Of a stretch of DNA of 64,000 nucleotides, positions 1 to 8,884 are shown one piece after another. The DNA is from Pomphorhynchus laevis (taxonomy: Eukaryota; Acanthocephala; Palaeacanthocephala; Echinorhynchida; Pomphorhynchidae), in contig WNNJ02000096.1 in assembly GCA_012934845.2 (NCBI GenBank), forward strand, positions 96,682-160,681, written 5' to 3'. The translations under genes and the position numbers were made by a program. Under the pieces are notes generated by a model. The model made no database searches, was not told the origin of the DNA, and saw only the letters and a list, made by a program, of their open reading frames with translations. Positions within the stretch are counted from its first letter, which is position 1. Each line of letters starts with the position of its first letter.

Positions 1-393
1 GGCTTCGGGCAGTAATTTTTGCTAACATACTTAAGTCTTGTTCTGTGAACATTTAACATAGTCTAAATGATGATCCAATGACGTTACGCTATGTTCTTTC
101 AACAGTCCTTAAAGATTAATCTAATAAAATTATCTCTAAGATTCAAGTAGTCTCCCCGCGTGGATAGGAAAAGTGAAGACAGTAGCAGTTGTCCCAGACT
201 TCTAAAAGCCATTTTGAAATATGAAGGATCAGTTAAAATTATTCTCCATAATTCGTTTCGTTTGTTCGGTAGCCAAGTCAGAATACTAAAAGATCTGGAT
301 GTTGAAGAGCGCAAACGCTTGCATAATGCGAAGGAACTTTTGAATATACGCATAAATAACAGAAACAAATCTGACAATACGAAATTTTCAGGT
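1..393 (+). mobile_element. B-lineage LINE fragment (B0), ORF1 C-terminal part
   Basis: Frame-interrupted remnant of ORF1 from the CR1/Jockey-like lineage, cut by the window edge on the left and joined to an A2 LINE on the right. The block encoding RILKDLDVEERKRL, at about 285-320, is the same ORF1 C-terminal signature seen near 9,280 (LRRDLSIEDRTRL), 27,500 (LLKDLDVSERKKI) and 36,580 (IYKDLSVEEREQL). By analogy with other LINE ORF1 proteins this part probably binds element RNA. Stops interrupt the frame before about 160. The join to A2 lies inside the text aaattttcaggtcgtcc, where ORF1 homology ends and A2 reverse-transcriptase homology begins. Confidence 0.7.
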
Positions 394-898
394 CGTCCAT
401 CCGTAGCCGTACATTTCCTTCCATCTGGAAATGCACCACTGTTCGTCCTCTATCAAAAAGCAATCTCTCGACTCCTCACTACCATCTTCGTACCGTCCTA
501 TCTCACTTCTCTCAACCCTCTCTAAACTCCTTGAGCGTCTGGTTCTCAAGCAAGTAAATACATATCTCTTTTCCTCCAACTTATTTCCTCCCTTCCAAGC
601 CGCTTTTCGCTCTAATCACTCTACTGAAATTGCCTGTCTTAAAGTTTATAACGACTTACTCATATCGCGCGATCATAAATTATGTAGTGTCATAGTTTCT
701 CTTGATCTATCGTCTGCTCTTGACATCGTCAATCACCCGATTCTTCTCCATCGCCTTCGTCATAATTATGGCTTCTCTTTACTCAATGTATCATGGTTTT
801 CTTCATATCTATCAAACCGTACATTTCGCGTATATTCTAACTGTTATCTCTCCCGTCCTTCATCCATCCCTTCCGGTGTTCCACAAGGCTCCGTATTA
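394..898 (+). mobile_element. A2-a LINE, left piece (RT domain)
   Basis: 5'-truncated A2 copy on the plus strand. It is open from 431 and encodes the palm part of the reverse transcriptase, with SSYRPISLL, an altered catalytic-A region (LDLSSALDIVNH where relatives have AFDIVDH) and GVPQGSVL. It matches the reverse complement of 11,640-12,130 in A2-b. The copy stops at ..ccgtatta (893-898), where A1-a begins. The same element resumes at 5,124 with gtattaggccc and again at 7,189, so this is the oldest layer of the nest. Confidence 0.85.
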
Positions 899-974
899 AA
901 AAAAGGATTTATTTTAACGTGGCAAATGCGTGCCAGCGCACGCTTACATGACCACAACAAAACAAGACTGTGAA

Positions 975-3872
975 TCATGTGTCGAGAAGGTGTGAACGGA
1001 GGAGGTGTTTGAATGTGATAAAGGAGGGGGCGCGGCGGACGTCGAGAGGGAGTTGATTCCAGGCGAGTGAGGCGGCGACGAGGAAGGATCGGAGACCGTA
1101 GTTGTTGGAGTAATTAGGAACGTGGAGTAAGAGGGTATGACAGGAACGAAGCGATAGCGAGGTGGGGCGAGTATCGTCTAAGAAAGGAAGGTTGATGAAC
1201 GATGGGGAGCCGACAGCGATGAGACGAAAAGTAACGAGAAGAAGGCGGAGTTTGATGCGGATGTGGATGGTGGGCCAGGAGAGTTGGGCAAAATATGTGG
1301 ATGTGTGGTCGAAGCGACGGAGACGAAAGAGCACTCGAACGGCGGTGTTGATTATTCGTTGTAGGGGTAGGATGATGGATTTTGGAGAATTGGCGAAAAG
1401 GCTAAGGCAGTAATCGATTTTAGGGAAAAGAAGCGATGAAAGAAGATACATACAAGAACGGAAGTCGATAAGGGGGCGGATACGGCGGATGTCACGGAGA
1501 ATTAAGTTAGATGAGCGGACCTTGTCACGGACGAAGGGTTTAAGGGAAAGGTGATCATCGAAATGGAAGCCTAAGAAAGTGAGATTGTGGACTATGGGGA
1601 TGATCGATGAGGCAAAATATACAGTGGGAGGAGATATGTTTGGTTTACGGGGGAGGATCCACATTATTTTGGACTTTTCGGGGTTTAGAACGAGATGGAG
1701 ATTTGAGAGAAGTTTGTAGATAGAAGAAAGACAGTTGGAACAGAAATGTCGATATCGTGTATGCGATGTGCCGGTGCATGAGCATAGATTAGAATGTCAT
1801 CGGCGTATTGCATGACGTTAAAGGAGTAAGGTTTGATAAACGGAGAGAGATCGCCAAGCAGAAGAGAGAAAATCAGGGGACCTAGGACTGAACCTTGTGG
1901 GACTCCGCAAAAAATAGGGATGGGAGGGGAGGATGATGAATTAGAACAGACGCGAAAAGAACGGTCGGATAGATATGAGGCGAACCATGCTACGGAGGAG
2001 GAAGAAAAGCCGTAATCATAACGAAGGCGAGAAAGGAGGACGGAGTGGTCGACAATGTCGAATGCGGAGGAGAGGTCGTGGGAGATGAGAACACTATATA
2101 GAGCCTTGTCTCGAGAAATGAGTAAGTCGTTGTACACTTTTATGCATGCGATTTCTGTCGAGTGATTAGAGCGGAAAGCGGATTGGAAAGGAGGGTACAG
2201 ATTGGATGAGGAGATATAAGCGTTGATTTGTATTAAGATGAGGCGTTCTAAGAGCTTAGAAAGAGTAGGGAGTAGTGAAATGGGGCGATAGCTAGAAGGA
2301 AGGGAGGGGTCGAGCGATTGTTTCTTAAGGAGGGGACGAACGATTGCGGATTTCCAGTGTGAAGGGAAGATACGACTGCGGATGGACGAGTTAAACAAGG
2401 TTGTGAGAAATGGGGATATCGATGAGCATATAGATTTTAATATGTGAGTAGGCAGGGGATCGGCAGGTGAGGTTTTGTTGGGCAAGGACATGAGGACAGA
2501 TGATACTTCTGTAGGTGAGACAGGGAGAAGATGAAAGAGTTCTGGAAGGATGAGAGTAGACTGGGCATAGTGGGATAGGATGGAGACCGGGGTGTGAGAG
2601 AGCAAGGTGGATACTTTAGTCTGGAGAAATGACGAATAATCATTGGCATTGATGTTGCACGGCGAAGAGAAGCGAGCAAGGATTGAGTTAAAAGTATGCC
2701 AGAGAGTCTTAGAGTTGAATGAAGTGATTATTTTATGCTGCCAGAAAGAGTTGCATTTGGTACGTAGTAGGTTGAGATGATACCGGCGATAAGCAAGATA
2801 GGAATCACGGAAAGACGGAGTGATCGAGCGGAAATCACGTCTGAGAGAGCTGTGATAGACTCGAAAAGCATGGCGGAGTCGACGCTTTGAGAGTATGCAT
2901 TGGATGTCAAACCATGGGGCACGGTGCAAGCGACGGTGTGGGTGAGACTTGAAGGGCAAGAGAATATAGAGAGTAGGTGTGAGTTCAGAGTCGAAAAGAA
3001 AGGCAAGATCTTGAGGAAAGGATGATGTTATTGTGTGAGAAGATAGAGACGATTTAACTTAAGCGGAGCGGAGAAGAGGGAGGTCAAGTTTTCTCCAAGG
3101 GCGACGTAGGATGGTAGGTGTGTGAAGCGGGGAGTGGTTGGAAGTGAGATCAAGGGTGACGAGAAAGTGATCGGATAGACCATGATCGGAGATGGACAGT
3201 GAGGTGTAGGCAGCAAAACGATCAAGGACAGCGATAATGTTGACTGGCTTGTCAAGGATTTCTGTGGCGGGGGAGTGGAGATGAGTTTGTAATTGTAGTT
3301 GGATAGAATGTTGATGAACCGAATGGAATCGGGGGAAGAGGGGCGGTCTAGGCGGATGTTGAAGTCACCTATAACGAGTGAAGTGATGGAGGAAAAAAAC
3401 AACGGGTAAGGTAGTCAGCGAGTTCGGTAAAAAATAATGATGTATGATCTGATGAACCAGGACGGTATTCAATTGGGAGATCTAAAGTGATCGGTCTAGA
3501 AGAACGATAAGTGAGCAATTCAAAATAGCAAGGACTGAAAGGGGGATTGATTTTGCGAAGAGACGCGGGGTGACGCGCGAATGCGACGATGCCGCCATGA
3601 TTAGAGAATTTAGAAGGGCATGAGCTGAGGGGGCGGGCGGATTTGACTAGGGAGCAACCGGCAGAGAGCAGACGGCGAATGGAAAGGTTGTCGGAATCTG
3701 AGTGCCAGGATTCGGTGAGGCAGAAGAGATCGATGGATTGCTTGGTGAATAGGTTGAGGATAAGATCGGATTTATTGAGAATAGATCTAGTGTTGAGGAG
3801 ACCGAGGCGGAAACCGTGTGTTGTGGCGAAAGAGTCTAGTGGAGAAGACACATAGGAGAGATGGAGCGCCAT
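975..3872 (-). pseudogene. A1-a LINE ORF2 (endonuclease + reverse transcriptase), frameshifted
   Basis: Starts with ATG at 3,872. The APE-type endonuclease is read as GLLNTRSILNK, FCLTESWHSDSD and, in the next frame, VIGDFNIRLDRPS. The reverse transcriptase follows in 2,959-1,685 (SYRPISLLPTLSKLLERL, AFDIVDH, GVPQGSVLGPL, MQYADDILIYAH), and the thumb/C-terminal part is in 1,664-975. Frame changes occur near a seven-T run (plus-strand A run 3,393-3,399), near 3,030-3,060 and between 1,685 and 1,664. The YADD catalytic motif is intact, but the chain is not continuous. Confidence 0.88.
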
Positions 3873-4861
3873 CGAATTTTTGGACGGGTGTGGACAACTT
3901 GAAAATTTCCGTCTATGTTTCGGATGGAGAGTGATGTTTCGCCGTTTTCCTCGCGACGGCGTTTTTCGATGCGGGCTGAAGAGATTTGAGCGATTTCAGA
4001 AGGGGCGCGATCGGGGAAAATTCGAGTGGTTGAAGATGACATGAGTTTGAATCGTTGAGAGAGGACAGAAGACGCGTGAGAGCGATGCTTGAAAACAATT
4101 TTTAGGAGAGGGGGCTGGGAAGGATTAGATTGAGAAGATTTGTTTAGACGGATGAATGCGACAGGAGAAATGTCCTTGAAAAAGGATGGTTTATCCGCAG
4201 GAACAATATACGAGAGGATGGATCTGAAGGCGGAAACATCGTGGTCTAGACGTGCTTGTGGAGATAAGGAGTTAGAAGGCGTGATATTAGTGACAATGAC
4301 GCAACGATCGCGAGAAGCAAAGCGCTTCCGTAAAGGAGGACGACTGACGTGAGTAGGTGAGATCACGATAGAAGAGCTGGCAGTTGATGATTTGGAGGGA
4401 TTTGGTTTGACGACGGGAGACATAGAGGATAATGATAATAAAGAGGGTGGCAAGCGATGTGAGGAAAGGTTATGAGTGGAAGGATAGTGGAGGTTGGTGG
4501 AGGTGATTTTGATTGATGGATGCAAGGTATTGAGAAACGAGACGGGAAGGACGGGACGTGGGGTGTCGGGGAGTGAAGATGACATGGAATGGGAAGTGTA
4601 TATGGTGGCAGGGTCGGTGGGTGGAGAAAGGACATTAGAAACGACGGGGGTAGTTTGAGTTGACGTGTTGGATGTTGATATGTGCTTATTGAAAAGGTTG
4701 CAGATTAGTTTGTTGGCACAAAAACCACATACGAAGTCTTCTTTAGCCTTATTCTTGTCGCAGGTGATTGTTGTCCAGACGCTGCAGTCGTGTATCGAGC
4801 ACTGTACTTGCAGTTGTCCATAGTTGGTGTCGGTCTTAGTTGTTTTCTTAGTCCTCCCCAA
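3836..4861 (-). CDS. A1-a LINE ORF1 protein, 341 codons, no ATG
   Basis: Open for 341 codons, but the first codon is TTG, because the copy starts at the initiator position. The N-terminus carries a Cys-rich module (QCSIHDCSVW about 25 residues later followed by FVCGFC) that is probably zinc-binding. A long Ser/Thr/Pro-rich linker follows, then a C-terminal block with FRSILSYIVP, LLKIVFKHRSHASSVLSQRF and RIFPDRAPSEIAQ. This layout is known for ORF1 proteins of CR1-group LINEs, which are thought to bind and chaperone element RNA. ORF1 overlaps ORF2 by 37 nt in another frame. Without an ATG it is unlikely to be expressed as it stands. Confidence 0.8.
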   Translation of the reverse strand: MGRTKKTTKTDTNYGQLQVQCSIHDCSVWTTITCDKNKAKEDFVCGFCANKLICNLFNKHISTSNTSTQTTPVVSNVLSPPTDPATIYTSHSMSSSLPDTPRPVLPVSFLNTLHPSIKITSTNLHYPSTHNLSSHRLPPSLLSLSSMSPVVKPNPSKSSTASSSIVISPTHVSRPPLRKRFASRDRCVIVTNITPSNSLSPQARLDHDVSAFRSILSYIVPADKPSFFKDISPVAFIRLNKSSQSNPSQPPLLKIVFKHRSHASSVLSQRFKLMSSSTTRIFPDRAPSEIAQISSARIEKRRREENGETSLSIRNIDGNFQVVHTRPKIRWRSISPMCLLH

Positions 4862-5123
4862 AATATTATGTGGATCCTACCTTGACGCTTCGACTCAGAA
4901 CCTCCTTCCTTATCATTAAATTCTAAAAATTTTCCTATCGTTGATAATCACATTTTCTTAGGCTTTCATTTCGACAACCGACTTTCACTTAAACCTTTCG
5001 TTAAAGATGAAGTACGCTCATCTACCTTGATACTCCGCAATCTCCGTCAAGTTTGTAGATAGATTGATTTACCTTCTCGTATGACTCTCATATATTCTCT
5101 CCTTTTTTCTAGACTCGATTATT
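4862..5123 (+). mobile_element. A2-type LINE fragment fused to the 5' end of A1-a
   Basis: Plus-strand A2 sequence equivalent to 28,578-28,838 of A2-c (frame MWILP, FLGFHFDNRLSLKPF, in frame with TAG at 5,060-5,062). It lies directly against the ORF1 start of A1-a and precedes the A2-a piece that begins at 5,124, so A2 segments appear here in the wrong order. It carries the same TAG codon as A2-c. It may have been captured during A1-a insertion by template switching, or be a local duplication of the target. Confidence 0.75.
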
Positions 5124-5199
5124 GTATTAGGCCCTATGCTTTCCTCTCTTCTTCTCGGTGACTTGTCTTCGATTTATCATACATTTATCTTCCATGTTA
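5124..5199 (+). mobile_element. A2-a LINE, middle piece
   Basis: Continues A2-a from gtattaggccc to cttccatgtta, equivalent to 28,357-28,433 of A2-c. It is bounded on the left by the A1-a composite insertion (possible target duplication GTATTA) and on the right by element B-a (possible target duplication ATGTTA at 5,194-5,199 and 7,189-7,194). Confidence 0.75.
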
Positions 5200-7188
5200 T
5201 TATTATTATTATTATTAATTGACAACGAATTGAGCCGAGGCTCTTTACAAGTTGCTTCACAAAATAAAAAGAATAAAAAGAATAAGAGTCGTTTTGTCCC
5301 TCCATCATCAAATAAACTACTAAAAATCCCACCGTTGTCTTGAGAAGGAAGGGTCATCATCCAGTAGGGCGCAAAAACTTGAAGCAGTAGACGACAAAAC
5401 GGTCGCACTCTGAAGCGAATTCCAAGATCGTACGACTCGTTTGGCAAAGCAGGAAACTGCATGCATGTACCTTTGTGTTTTCAGCATCAGGGGATGTCCG
5501 CGAAGAGAAGGTTGACCTCTCAGTTGCAGTAGATGTGACAGTGGATGATCTTTAGTATGCAGAATTTTCCAAACAAGAGAGAGATCTCGCTTGTCACGGA
5601 TATATCGCAGACAAGGCATATTTAATATCTGGAGGCGTTTCGCGTAGCCATAAATATGCAGCCCTGAGACTAATTTAGTTGTTGATCTGAACACTTTCTC
5701 TAATGCACGACGCTCATAAGTAGTTTCGGGATAACAAGCTGGCGATGCGTATAAGATATGGCTCAAGAAAAACGCATTTGCTAAGGTATGGTAACATGAC
5801 GGATCTATGCCTATCAGAGCTCGACGAGTATGCCCTATTAAGCGTTTTGTGATGCAACACACGTAGTCTGAATGCTTTCGAGTGGATAAGTCAGCACAAA
5901 CCCAAACTCCCAAATCTTTATATGAGTGGGTTCTTTCGATACTAATTGAACCAAACTGGTACTCACCTCCAAGATGATCACATGATCTTCGTGATATACG
6001 CATACATGTACATTTAGCGGAATTGATCCTCAAGTGATTTCGTATAGACCAATTGGATATAACGTCGACGTCGCTTTGTAAATGCTGTTTGTCAAGATCG
6101 GAAATAATAGGTCGCCAAACTTTAAGATCATCTGCATATAATAAACTGAATGAACTGATATTTGGTATCAAATCGTTGATATAAAGACTGAATAAGATGG
6201 GACCCAATACACTTCCCTGTGGAACACCTAACAACACTGGAAATGGACTCGACAGCGACTCATTTACTCGTACGACACTTTGTCGGTTGGAAAGGAATAC
6301 ACGAATCCAGTTTATGATCCTCTTATCAAGATGAATGTGCTCCAACTTCTCAATAAGACGCGTGTGATTAACTGAGTCGAACGCTTTTGAGAAATCAAAG
6401 AAAATGACATCAACTGGTATGCCTTGATCATAATAGTGATACCAATTTTCACGTGCATGTACAAGATTAGTAGTCGTGGAATAACCTTTTCGGAAGCCAT
6501 GCTGTGCTGGGTTCAAAATTTGAAATCTATTTAGAAATTCTATTATTCGTCGCTTAATCAATCTTTCTAGCACACGACAACACACGCAAGTGAGACTAAT
6601 AGGCCTATAATTGTCAATGGACGAACTATCCCCTTTCTTATAAATAGGACAGATGATGGAATTCTGCCAATCAGAAGGAACAACGCCAAAAGCAACAGAC
6701 GCAGAGAAAATATTGTAAAGCGGATGACATATTATGTCAGCGATGTTGCGCAGATATACTGGCGGCAAGCCATCTGGACCCGCACCTGCTTTGCATTTAA
6801 GTTTCCGAAGCTCTTGGAGAACATCATCACATCGGAAGAGGTCGCTGGTGTCATCTCCGGGCCATGTAAATGTACACGGATCACCCATTGTCACATCCTT
6901 ATGGTCAAGATTCAAAGAATGGAAATGATTTCTAAACATATTTGTTATCTGCAAAGAATCAGTTATGACTTTCCCATCGTCACGTTGAATACAATTTATA
7001 GGTTTACAGCGCGTATGCTTAGCAGTCACATACCTAAAGAAAGAGCGGGGATCACGGTGACAGTTTATACTTAGTTGATTTTCGAAAGATCGCCTACCAG
7101 TTCGCTTCATGGACGTAACGAGGTTTCGCCATTTCTTATAAGTGCTGAAATTAGCTCTATCTTTACGATAGTTATTAAAGGCCTTGCT
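5200..7188 (-). mobile_element. B-a LINE (CR1/Jockey-like), 5'-truncated
   Basis: Minus-strand LINE inserted into A2-a. Its 3' end is a hairpin (GAGCC/GGCTC, 5,232-5,243) followed by an (AAT)n tail at about 5,200-5,219. It is truncated at the 5' end within the linker between endonuclease and reverse transcriptase. It is flanked by ATGTTA on both sides. It is the only B copy here whose remaining coding part shows no visible break. Confidence 0.88.
5320..7110 (-). CDS. B-a LINE ORF2, reverse transcriptase part, 596 codons
   Basis: Uninterrupted reverse-transcriptase reading frame; it is in fact open to the truncation at about 7,188. Motifs in order are GPDGLPPVYLRN, SIDNYRPISLTCVCCRVLER, QHGFRKGYSTTTNL, VIFFDFSKAFDSVNH, LLGVPQGSVLGPILFSLY, LLYADDLKVWRP (intact FADD-type catalytic box) and SYKDLGVWV. 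The C-terminal thumb region follows, with ERRALEKVFRSTTKLV and LSLVWKILH. The endonuclease and ORF1 are missing, so this is a truncated, probably inert copy, although the frame is undamaged and hence young. The C-terminus ends SFSRQRWDF. Confidence 0.85.
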   Translation of the reverse strand: MKRTGRRSFENQLSINCHRDPRSFFRYVTAKHTRCKPINCIQRDDGKVITDSLQITNMFRNHFHSLNLDHKDVTMGDPCTFTWPGDDTSDLFRCDDVLQELRKLKCKAGAGPDGLPPVYLRNIADIICHPLYNIFSASVAFGVVPSDWQNSIICPIYKKGDSSSIDNYRPISLTCVCCRVLERLIKRRIIEFLNRFQILNPAQHGFRKGYSTTTNLVHARENWYHYYDQGIPVDVIFFDFSKAFDSVNHTRLIEKLEHIHLDKRIINWIRVFLSNRQSVVRVNESLSSPFPVLLGVPQGSVLGPILFSLYINDLIPNISSFSLLYADDLKVWRPIISDLDKQHLQSDVDVISNWSIRNHLRINSAKCTCMRISRRSCDHLGGEYQFGSISIERTHSYKDLGVWVCADLSTRKHSDYVCCITKRLIGHTRRALIGIDPSCYHTLANAFFLSHILYASPACYPETTYERRALEKVFRSTTKLVSGLHIYGYAKRLQILNMPCLRYIRDKRDLSLVWKILHTKDHPLSHLLQLRGQPSLRGHPLMLKTQRYMHAVSCFAKRVVRSWNSLQSATVLSSTASSFCALLDDDPSFSRQRWDF

Positions 7189-7655
7189 ATGTTATGCAAT
7201 ATACTGATGGCATTCTCATCTATGCTCACGCACCTGCTTATCGTATTCATGAATTTAGTGTTTATGATTCCAGCTGTCTTGTCTCAATTTCCAACCATCT
7301 TTCTTCCCTTCGCCTTTCTCTGAATCCTGATAAATCTAAAATTATGTGGATCCTACCTCGACGCTTCGACTTAGAATCTCCTTCTTTATCATTAAATTCT
7401 ACAATTCTTCCTATCGTTGATAATCTCGTTTTCTTAGGCTTTCATTTCGACAACCGACTTTCACTTAAACCTTTCGTTAAAACGCCAAATCTGATCACAT
7501 TTAAACAATTTAACTAATTTATCTGTATGATTTTTGCTGTGTTTTTTAGTTTGTGGACTTTTTTTAAAGAAATTTATTATTATTAGTTAGTGGACTTGTA
7601 AGCGTGCAGCTGGAACGCATTTGCCACTTTAAATAAATTATTATTGTTAAGTAAT
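7189..7655 (+). mobile_element. A2-a LINE, right piece with 3' end
   Basis: Resumes A2-a with MQYTDGILIYAH (YADD altered to YTDG) and MWILPRR. At about 7,482 an internal deletion of roughly 515 bp relative to A2-c joins ..ctttcgttaaa to the last ORF2 codons, and the frame ends at 7,517. The 3' UTR carries the lineage-A stem-loop at 7,590-7,627 and the aaataaatta tail. The text tagtttgtggactt is partly duplicated just before the stem-loop. Confidence 0.8.
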
Positions 7656-8166
7656 CTAAGGTGCGTGTCGGTATTTTCGTTCTTTGTGGCTACACAAAAT
7701 AAATAAACCACTTTTGCGTTAGAAATGACATCCCTTGAGGAATCGGCAAGAATTTGTGATAATGATTTTCTTACATTCAACAAATCATCAATGAATATTA
7801 ACAGATGTTGATTTAGGTACATTCATAAAGATGACATTTTTTGATCGATCTGAACGTTTCTGTAGTTTAGTATTCGAAAAAGCGTACTCCGTTGGGCAAC
7901 TTGCTTTCCCATTATCGTTGAGAATGAATCGACTTAAGTTGCTGTGAAGCGATTAGATTGCTGAATTATCAGATGTGGTAACTGCCGGATCAGTGTCAAA
8001 AACTTGATACTGCACTGTCTGATAGCTGAAATATAGAGATAGCCCTGGTCAGATGATTTGTCTGCCATCGTTTCCGTATCCAACCGACGATCATCAGAAT
8101 TAACATCATCTATTTGATTATGTCTTGTTGTACAACGGATACTGAAAACTTGCATTAATTTGTTTT
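7656..8166 (+). other. Unassigned spacer
   Basis: No recognisable gene. Short minus-strand open stretches (7,583-7,822 and 7,934-8,194) have no motif I can place and partly overlap LINE ends. It may be host DNA or an old element beyond recognition. Confidence 0.4.
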
Positions 8167-8265
8167 TGCGCGCTCCCTTCTTTATCACATTCAAACACCT
8201 CCTCCTTCACACCTTCTCGACACATTTTTGTTTTGTTGTGGTCATGTAAGCGTGCGCTGGCACAG
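8167..8265 (+). mobile_element. A1-c LINE, 3'-end fragment
   Basis: About 100 bp matching the reverse complement of A1-a at its 3' end: the text ctttatcacattcaaacacc, the end of ORF2, then the 5' arm and loop of the stem-loop (from 8,238). It breaks off inside the hairpin at gcaca, without the terminal CCAC/AAATAAATT, so the 3' terminus has been lost. Confidence 0.8.
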
Positions 8266-8884
8266 TATATGCACATTAGATTTGAAATTATCAAAATACG
8301 TTTTAGTGTACATCTATGTAATTATTACATTTTCCTTCAAACTAATCCGAAGGAATAATAAAGACAATCTGTATCATCGTAGTGATATATTCCATTCTAT
8401 AAAAGGTCGCACGTATTGGTTTACTCTTAAAAAAGCTAATTGGAACCAAATTCAGTTTTTTGACTGGACTAATAAAAGTAATTTTATATTAAAATTTGCT
8501 TAAATCATCAAATAGTATGATAATCTACATTCTATTTGAGATTAAAGTATTTATTCATTTTTATATGATAATCTACATTCAATTTGAGATTAATTCTACT
8601 CTCTAGATTCGTATTTTTGGGATTAACCAAGATGATATATTAAGTTCGAAAAAATAAGCATAATCCTATATTTAAATAGCTTAAGCGATCATCCCCAGGA
8701 AAGGAAAAAAGTCAATTTTTTTGGGCAATATGTTCTTAAACACGAAACAATATACGGTCACAGTAATGATTTTAATTTTGTAAAAAATATTTATGTAGTG
8801 AGAAAATAATGCAATGCTAGAAAATAAAGTATATTGCAGAAAATGACACGCTGTTTTAAATTTTAGTAGGTTCAATCTGTTTAA
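8266..8884 (+). other. AT-rich spacer with a short direct repeat
   Basis: No gene seen. A 25-bp block reading tgataatctacattc..tttgagatta occurs twice, at about 8,519-8,544 and 8,567-8,592. Confidence 0.5.

Larger units (their letters stand above)
899..4861 (-). mobile_element. A1-a LINE (Crack/L2-like), near full length, defective
   Basis: Minus-strand LINE. In sense order it has ORF1 (4,861-3,836), ORF2 (3,872 to about 975) and a 3' UTR ending in a stem-loop (919-955) and an A/T-rich tail. It begins exactly at the first codon region of ORF1, so the 5' UTR is absent. It is flanked by GTATTA at 893-898 and 5,124-5,129, a plausible target-site duplication; the interval also includes a foreign A2 piece (4,862-5,123). 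ORF2 is split by several frameshifts, at least two of which are shared with A1-b. Between 975 and 3,100 the element is distinctly richer in G and C than the host DNA. Confidence 0.9.

Noticed and set aside
1162-1413. Plus-strand ORFs within 975-4,861 and 10,700-14,200 (for example 1,162-1,413, 1,833-2,015, 4,140-4,352, 13,873-14,205).
   Set aside because: They are antisense shadows of LINE ORFs: no motif, and Arg/Glu-rich composition expected from the reverse of Ser/Pro/Leu-rich coding sequence.
7583-8194. Minus-strand open frames 7,583-7,822 and 7,934-8,194 as host genes.
   Set aside because: No recognisable motif or splice structure; they partly overlap LINE 3' ends.
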